5,339 bases of DNA from Pseudomonadota bacterium. GTDB lineage: Bacteria; Pseudomonadota; Gammaproteobacteria; Burkholderiales; Rhodocyclaceae. Below, piece after piece: positions 1 to 5,339 of the stretch. The notes under the pieces are model-generated. The model saw nothing but the letters and a program-made list of their open reading frames with translations. It made no database searches and was not told the DNA's origin. A program made the translations under genes and the position numbers. The first letter of the stretch is position 1. Each line of letters opens with the position of its first letter. The DNA lies in the NCBI GenBank assembly GCA_030917225.1, contig JAUPVD010000039.1:1-5339 (forward strand), in the 5' to 3' direction.

Positions 1-1421
1 GCGAGCAGATCGCGCAAGCTTTTTGCAGCCGGCTTCAGCGGTGTTCGCGTGGCCGTCCATCCGGCCTGATTGCTTGGCGTCAGGAAGCGGAAGCGCGTCG
101 CCGCCCAGGCGAAGGTCCGGTACAACGCCGGCCGGCTGTAGAGGAAGGCGAAGCCCTTGTAGGCCAGCGAAGCGAAGGTGGTCTTGCCGGCGCCCTGGCC
201 GACCAGCGGCGCATGGCCGGGCTTGGCGTCGTGTGTTGCTTCCTCGCGCAGGCGGACGAGCAGGTCGGGGATCGGGATCTTCACCGGGCACACTTCTCCG
301 CAGGCCCCGCACAGCGTCGAGGCGCCGGGCAGCACGTGCGTGGCCGCCAGCCCCATCATGTGCGGCGAAATGATCTCGCCGATCGGGCCGGGGTAGGTGG
401 TGCCGTAGGCATGGCCGCCGATGCGGGTATAGACCGGGCAGTGGTTCATGCAGGCGCCGCAGCGGATGCACTGCAGCGTCTGCCGCAACTGCTCGTCGGC
501 ATAGGCCTGCGTGCGGCCGTTGTCGACCAGCACCAGATGCATTTCGCGCGGGCCGTCCTTTTCGCCTTCGCGGCGCGGGCCGGTGATGACGTTGAAGTAG
601 GTGGTGATCGCCTGGCCGGTGGCCGAACGCGTCAGCAGGCCGTAGAGCGGCACCACGTGCTCCAGCTTCTCGACCACCTTCTCGATGCCGGTGATGGCGA
701 TATGCACGTTCGGCACCGTCGTGCACATGCGGCCGTTACCTTCGTTCTCAACCAGGCACAGGCTGCCGGTTTCGGCGACGGCGAAGTTGACGCCGGAAAG
801 GCCGATGTCGGCGTCGAGGAACTTGCGGCGCAGCACGTCGCGGCCGACCTGGATCAGTGCATCGACATCCTCGGTATAGGCCACGCCCGGCACCTTCTCG
901 GCGAACAGTTTGGCGATGTCCTGCTTGGTCTTGTGGATCGCCGGCATGATGATGTGCGAGGGTTTCTCGCCGGCCAGCTGGACGATGTACTCGCCCATGT
1001 CCGACTCCAGCGCCTCGATGCCGGCGGCGTCCATGGCGTGGTTCAGCTCGACTTCCTCGCTGACCATCGACTTGCCCTTGACCATCAGCTTGGCGTCGTG
1101 CTGGCGGCAGATGCCGAGGATGATGGCGTTGGCCTCATCCGGGCTTTCCGCCCAGTGCACCTTGACGCCGTTCTTGACCAGATTGGCTTCCAGCTGTTCG
1201 AGCAGGGCCGGCAGGCGCGACAGGCTGTAGCGGCGGATTTCCTCGGCCAGCGTGCGCTGGCGTTCCAGCAACTCCGGGTCGGGAAACTGCGCGGCGCGCT
1301 TGGCGATCAGAAAATCCATGGCGCCACGGAAGCTCTTCCTGAGGAAAGGATTGGCCACCACCTCGGCGGCGCGGCGCTTGAACTCGGAGCCGGGAACGAA
1401 CTGCATCGGTTGCGTGGTCAT
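1..1421 (-). CDS. lutB: LutB/LldF-type iron-sulfur subunit of L-lactate oxidation complex (3' end cut by window edge)
   Basis: This subunit acts with LutA and LutC to oxidise L-lactate to pyruvate, probably passing electrons to the respiratory chain. The reading frame is open from ATG at 1421 to the left edge, giving 473 codons with no stop. Family members are about 470-480 residues, so only a few codons should be missing. An LUD (DUF162) domain fills roughly residues 65-300 and includes the hallmark ETGSLCLVENEG (from E217) and a TTVPNVHI segment. Two [4Fe-4S] motifs follow: CxxCxxCxxxCP with C318, C321, C324 and C328, and CxxCxxxCP with C371, C374 and C378. The conserved HAYG...YPGPIG stretch lies between them. 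The start is fixed by the ATGA overlap with the lutC stop and by GGAGG at 1429-1433, 7 nt upstream. No signal peptide or membrane segment is seen, so it is likely cytoplasmic or peripheral. Family assignment is firm; the lactate substrate is inferred from the family and the neighbours. Confidence 0.95.
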   Translation of the reverse strand, partial: MTTQPMQFVPGSEFKRRAAEVVANPFLRKSFRGAMDFLIAKRAAQFPDPELLERQRTLAEEIRRYSLSRLPALLEQLEANLVKNGVKVHWAESPDEANAIILGICRQHDAKLMVKGKSMVSEEVELNHAMDAAGIEALESDMGEYIVQLAGEKPSHIIMPAIHKTKQDIAKLFAEKVPGVAYTEDVDALIQVGRDVLRRKFLDADIGLSGVNFAVAETGSLCLVENEGNGRMCTTVPNVHIAITGIEKVVEKLEHVVPLYGLLTRSATGQAITTYFNVITGPRREGEKDGPREMHLVLVDNGRTQAYADEQLRQTLQCIRCGACMNHCPVYTRIGGHAYGTTYPGPIGEIISPHMMGLAATHVLPGASTLCGACGEVCPVKIPIPDLLVRLREEATHDAKPGHAPLVGQGAGKTTFASLAYKGFAFLYSRPALYRTFAWAATRFRFLTPSNQAGWTATRTPLKPAAKSLRDLL

Positions 1422-2083
1422 GATTGCGCCTCCCCGGTGAGCAGCAGCACGATCAATTCCTTGGGCCCGTGCGCGCCGTAGGCCAGCGTCTGCTGGATGT
1501 CGGCAGTCTTCGACGGGCCGGTGACGAGCAGCGCGTTGGTCGGCAAACCTTTCGACCAGCCCTGCACGGTGATTGCATCGTAGAGCGTCGGCAGGATCGC
1601 GTCGGCATCGACCAGCGCGATGTGGATCGGCGGCACCAGCGACATCAGGCGCGGCTCGTCCGCATCCGGCCACAGAATCATGGTGCCGGTTTCGGCGATA
1701 GCGCCACGGGTGCCGGTGATTGCGGCGTCGATGCCGTCGAACATTTCCTGCTTCCAGGCTTCGATCGGCTGGTCATAGGCTTTCAGGCCAGCAATGCCGG
1801 AGGCCGCCAATTCCTTGCCGTGCGCCGTGGCCGGCGCGTAGAGCAGGGTAGCGATGCCTTTTTCGGCGACGACGGCACGCGCTTTCTCGACCCACTGGCT
1901 GCGCGGCACGGTATGCACTTCGGCATGCCAGGCAGTGATCTTCTCCGCGAACTCCTGTGCCAGTTTGTCCTTCGCTGTGCGCGGCAGGCTGGCGTAATGG
2001 GTGCTGATGCTGGTATCGGGCGAAGCCAGCGGCTGCGCCGGCGCAGCGCGCAGCTTGGCGAGGATCTTGTCGCGGGCGCTCAT
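1418..2083 (-). CDS. lutC: LutC/LldG-type LUD-domain subunit of L-lactate oxidation complex
   Basis: A 221-residue single-LUD-domain protein, of normal length for LutC. It is needed with LutA and LutB for L-lactate use, but its precise biochemical role is not settled in the family. Diagnostic segments are GAIAETGT (127-134), WPDADEPRLMSLVPPIHI (138-155), LPTNALL (180-186), GPSKTADIQQTL (189-200) and YGAHGPK (202-208). It has no cysteine cluster, unlike its two partners, which fits the family. The ATG overlaps the lutA stop as ATGA (2080-2083), and an AAGGGG-type ribosome site lies about 7 nt upstream inside the lutA 3' end. Its own stop overlaps the lutB start in the same way. Translational coupling along the operon is therefore likely. 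No oddities in sequence or length. Confidence 0.95.
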   Translation of the reverse strand: MSARDKILAKLRAAPAQPLASPDTSISTHYASLPRTAKDKLAQEFAEKITAWHAEVHTVPRSQWVEKARAVVAEKGIATLLYAPATAHGKELAASGIAGLKAYDQPIEAWKQEMFDGIDAAITGTRGAIAETGTMILWPDADEPRLMSLVPPIHIALVDADAILPTLYDAITVQGWSKGLPTNALLVTGPSKTADIQQTLAYGAHGPKELIVLLLTGEAQS

Positions 2084-2859
2084 GCTTTTTCCCCTTTATT
2101 ACCGCCAGTGCGTTCCCACAGGAAGCTGGCGAGGTGCTGACCGCGGAAACTGTCGCGGCGCTTTTCCAGTGTGCCGTTGATGTTCATCAGGCAGCCACCG
2201 TCGGCGGAGAGGAAGGCGTCGGCGCCAGTTTCCTTTAGCGCATCGGCCTTGTCGCTGGCCATGGCGCCGGAAATCGCCGGCTGGCGCACGGAGAAGGTGC
2301 CGCCGAAGCCGCAGCATTCCGACTCGTGCGATTGCTGCAGGACCTCGACGCCATCAAGCTGGGCGAGCAGTTCGCGGGCGTGCAGATGCGTGCCCATTTC
2401 GCGGCGGGCCGAGCAGGAGGTGTGCAGGGTGACCTTGGTTGGCTTTCCCGAATCTTTCCATTTGACGTTGAGCACCTTGAGCAGGAATTCGGACAGCTCG
2501 AACACGCGCTCGGCGAGATTCTCGGCCTTGGCTTTCAGCATCGGGTCTTCCGCAAACAGCTTCGGGTAGTGGTGGCGCATCATGCCGCCGCAGGAGCCAG
2601 AAGGCACCACTACCGGCCAGTTTTCCGGGAACAGGTCGAGCTGTACCTTGGCCACGGCGCGCGCCTCGTCGGCATAGCCGCTGGTGTAGGCCGGCTGGCC
2701 GCAGCAGGTCTGGTTTTCGGGGAAGTGCACGGTGATGCCCTCGCGCTCCAGAAGCTGGATGGCATCCATCCCTGCCTCCGGGCAAAACAGGTCGACGAGG
2801 CAGGTGGCAAAGAAATAAACGTCCTTGGGACGCGGGCCGGCGGGGAGGTTTCGTTGCAT
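2080..2859 (-). CDS. lutA: LutA/LldE-type cysteine-rich (CCG) subunit of L-lactate oxidation complex
   Basis: A 259-residue protein with two tandem CCG (cysteine-rich) domains of the kind found in LutA/LldE, GlcF and heterodisulfide reductase subunit B, which bind an Fe-S cluster and take part in electron transfer. First domain: C20 (FATC), C52-C53 (TCCGQP) and C90 (SGSCGG). Second domain: C149 (HTSC), C182-C183 (ECCGFGGTFS) and C223 (GGCLMN). The length is typical of LutA. As first gene of the lutA-lutC-lutB operon it has the clearest ribosome site, GGAG at 2865-2868, 5 nt before the ATG. A promoter and operator lie directly upstream. GlcF is a related alternative, but the short two-domain form followed by LutC and LutB argues for LutA. 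No flavin subunit is encoded here. Confidence 0.95.
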   Translation of the reverse strand: MQRNLPAGPRPKDVYFFATCLVDLFCPEAGMDAIQLLEREGITVHFPENQTCCGQPAYTSGYADEARAVAKVQLDLFPENWPVVVPSGSCGGMMRHHYPKLFAEDPMLKAKAENLAERVFELSEFLLKVLNVKWKDSGKPTKVTLHTSCSARREMGTHLHARELLAQLDGVEVLQQSHESECCGFGGTFSVRQPAISGAMASDKADALKETGADAFLSADGGCLMNINGTLEKRRDSFRGQHLASFLWERTGGNKGEKA

Positions 2860-2876
2860 GTTGTCTCCGATGGGTA

Positions 2877-2891
2877 ATTGGTCAAACCAAT
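2877..2891. promoter_or_regulatory. LldR/PdhR-type operator 1 (lut side)
   Basis: ATTGGTCAAACCAAT is a perfect inverted repeat with 6-bp arms and a 3-bp spacer. It matches the TGGT-N3-ACCA core recognised by FadR-subfamily GntR regulators (known for FadR, PdhR and LldR of E. coli). It lies between the predicted lut transcription start and the lutA ribosome site. The cognate regulator is very probably the GntR protein encoded next door at 3021-3809. Confidence 0.85.
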
Positions 2892-2906
2892 ATTTACGGT
2901 TTCGAA

Positions 2907-2935
2907 AATGTACGATACAACCGTTACTTAGTCAA
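2907..2935 (-). promoter_or_regulatory. Predicted sigma70-type promoter of the lutACB operon
   Basis: Read on the minus strand, a -35 element TTGACT (2930-2935, 5 of 6 to consensus) and a -10 element TACATT (2907-2912, 4 of 6) are separated by exactly 17 bp. Transcription would start near 2900, leaving a leader of about 40 nt before lutA. The operator at 2877-2891 would fall at about +10 to +24, where a bound repressor would block the polymerase. The elements are seen in the sequence; promoter activity is inferred. Confidence 0.65.
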
Positions 2936-2957
2936 TATTGAGAGCTTGAATTTACAC

Positions 2958-2986
2958 TTGCAGTTTCCGCAATTGCTGATTAAAAT
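2958..2986 (+). promoter_or_regulatory. Candidate promoter of the regulator-ppsA transcript
   Basis: TAAAAT at 2981-2986 matches the -10 consensus in 5 of 6 bases. A weak -35 candidate TTGCAG (2958-2963, 3 of 6) lies 17 bp upstream; TTTACA at 2951-2956 is a better hexamer but the spacing (24 bp) is too long. The predicted start near 2993 falls inside operator 2. A weak -35 is compatible with low-level or activator-assisted expression, but the call rests mainly on the -10. Confidence 0.4.
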
Positions 2987-2990
2987 TTGC

Positions 2991-3001
2991 TGGTCTTACC
3001 A
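2991..3001. promoter_or_regulatory. LldR/PdhR-type operator 2 (regulator side)
   Basis: TGGTCTTACCA is a perfect 4-3-4 inverted repeat. Read on the minus strand with its flank it is ATTGGTAAGACCA, close to the PdhR/LldR operator form known from E. coli. It begins 5 bp after the predicted -10 element and 20 bp before the regulator ATG, so binding should block the regulator's own transcription. Its centre is 112 bp from that of operator 1. The left outer arm is imperfect (GC instead of AT), so it may be the weaker site. Confidence 0.8.
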
Positions 3002-3020
3002 ATCGAGAGTTCTTTTTTCC

Positions 3021-3809
3021 ATGCCGCAGAACAAGGTTCAGGTGCCGCGAATTTCCGATGCCGTTGCTGCTTCGCTGGAGCGCCGCATCCTGGAAGGCTC
3101 GCTCAAGCCGGGCGATCGCCTGCCGCCGGAGCGTGAACTCGCAGTCGAGCTGGGGGTGTCGCGTCCCTCGCTGCGTGAAGCGATCCAGAAGCTGGCGTCA
3201 AAGGGCATGGTACAGAGTCGGCAGGGCGGTGGCACCTATGTCACCGACCGTCTTGAATCGACCTTCTTCGACCCCTGGCAGGACATGATGGGCGCGCACC
3301 CGAACCTGCGCGAGGATCTGCTCGAATTCCGCCGCATGCTTGAGGGTCAGGCCGCCGAGTGGGCCGCCGAACGCGCCACCGACGCCGACCTGACCCGCCT
3401 CAACCAGGCTTTCGAGGCGATGAACCAGGCTTTCGACGCGGATGATTCCGAGCGCCGCGCCTCGACCGACATCGATTTCCACCAGGCCATCGGCGAAGCC
3501 ACCCACAACGTGCTGATCGGCCACCTCTCGGCCGCACTGCTGCGCCTGATGCAGGACAACATCCGCCTCAACCTCGGCGAACTGAAGACCATTCCGGCAG
3601 CGATCTCGCTCTTGAAGAGCCAGCACGCCGCAATCCATACTGCCATCACCGAGCGCAAGCCGTCGGCGGCACGAGCGGCGGCAGAAACGCATATCGACTT
3701 CGTTCGCGAGTCGCTGGCGCAGTCGCTGCGCTCGGCCGCGCGTCGGCAGACCGCCGAACGGCGCCTCAGCGCCAATACCACTGATTTTTCCGCTTCCTCA
3801 ATCTCCTGA
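3021..3809 (+). CDS. lldR: GntR-family (FadR/FCD subfamily) transcriptional regulator, LldR/PdhR-like
   Basis: A 262-residue repressor-type protein. Residues about 9-77 form the GntR winged helix-turn-helix, with the signatures [14 protein letters not shown] (28-41), [15 protein letters not shown] (44-58) and the wing QGGGTYV (68-74). Residues about 95-235 form an all-helical FCD effector domain. Its predicted metal ligands are D150, H154 (D-x3-H), H202 and H224, a set typical of FCD proteins that bind small carboxylates. The gene is transcribed divergently from the lactate oxidation operon, and two matching operators lie between them, so lactate is the likeliest effector; pyruvate (PdhR-like) is the alternative. 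ATG 3021 is preferred over an in-frame TTG at 2946, because the longer form would add 25 residues lacking family features and would run through operator 2. The ribosome site is weak (GAGAG at 3005-3009, 11 nt from ATG). The C-terminal 20 or so residues look like a disordered tail. Confidence 0.88.
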   Translation: MPQNKVQVPRISDAVAASLERRILEGSLKPGDRLPPERELAVELGVSRPSLREAIQKLASKGMVQSRQGGGTYVTDRLESTFFDPWQDMMGAHPNLREDLLEFRRMLEGQAAEWAAERATDADLTRLNQAFEAMNQAFDADDSERRASTDIDFHQAIGEATHNVLIGHLSAALLRLMQDNIRLNLGELKTIPAAISLLKSQHAAIHTAITERKPSAARAAAETHIDFVRESLAQSLRSAARRQTAERRLSANTTDFSASSIS

Positions 3810-3834
3810 TCTCTCCCCTTTGAAAGGATTCCGC

Positions 3835-5339
<1,505 letters not shown>

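Noticed and set aside
177..200. GQGAGKTT in the LutB C-terminal region, resembling a nucleotide-binding P-loop.
   Set aside because: The spacing is G-x3-GKT rather than G-x4-GK[ST], it is not in a Rossmann-like strand context, and LutB proteins are not ATPases.
213..1481. A 422-codon open frame on the plus strand opposite lutB.
   Set aside because: It is antisense to a gene with unmistakable LutB motifs, has a composition typical of GC-rich shadow frames (rich in Ala, Gly, Arg, His and Asp), and matches no family I recognise.
1424..2140. A 238-codon plus-strand open frame opposite lutC.
   Set aside because: It is a shadow of lutC, with no plausible ribosome site or family resemblance.
2896..2924. 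Inverted repeat ACGGTT ... AACCGT with a 17-nt spacer across the lut -10 region.
   Set aside because: The arms are short with a long spacer and the core differs from the operators; most likely a chance match or of no separate significance.
2946..3020. A longer form of the regulator starting at TTG 2946.
   Set aside because: The extra 25 residues do not resemble GntR N-termini. The stretch contains the predicted promoter and operator 2, so ATG 3021 is the better start.
3810..3834. Possible terminator between the regulator and ppsA.
   Set aside because: The 25-bp gap is pyrimidine-rich and contains only the ppsA ribosome site; no stem-loop can be drawn.

Overview
The window is GC-rich and densely coded. 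It looks like ordinary chromosomal DNA from a proteobacterium. The protein flavour (PEP synthase, LldR/PdhR-like regulator, LutABC) suggests Betaproteobacteria, possibly a Rhodocyclales-type organism, but that placement is an impression from the sequences and has not been tested by a search. I see no tRNA, rRNA, mobile element, CRISPR array or phage gene.

Layout: the left half (1-2859) is a minus-strand operon in the order lutA-lutC-lutB. It encodes the three-subunit iron-sulfur L-lactate oxidation complex (also called LldE-LldG-LldF, or YkgEFG in E. coli). The three genes are joined by two ATGA stop/start overlaps, and lutB is cut by the left window edge close to its natural end. A 161-bp divergent intergenic region (2860-3020) follows. 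To the right, on the plus strand, lie a GntR/FadR-family (FCD) regulator resembling LldR/PdhR (3021-3809) and, 25 bp downstream, ppsA (phosphoenolpyruvate synthase), cut by the right edge after 501 codons.

The control region carries two good copies of the FadR/LldR/PdhR-type operator TGGT-N3-ACCA. One is just downstream of a convincing lut promoter; the other overlaps the predicted start of regulator transcription. Their centres are 112 bp apart. The simplest model is that the regulator senses lactate (or pyruvate) and represses both the lut operon and its own regulator-ppsA transcript. Carbon would then flow lactate -> pyruvate (LutABC) -> phosphoenolpyruvate (PpsA) into gluconeogenesis. No lactate permease or flavin-dependent lactate dehydrogenase is visible in the window.

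All genes belong to known families, and I do not see evidence for an undescribed system. The most worthwhile points are the two-operator divergent switch and the apparent inclusion of ppsA in the lactate regulon.
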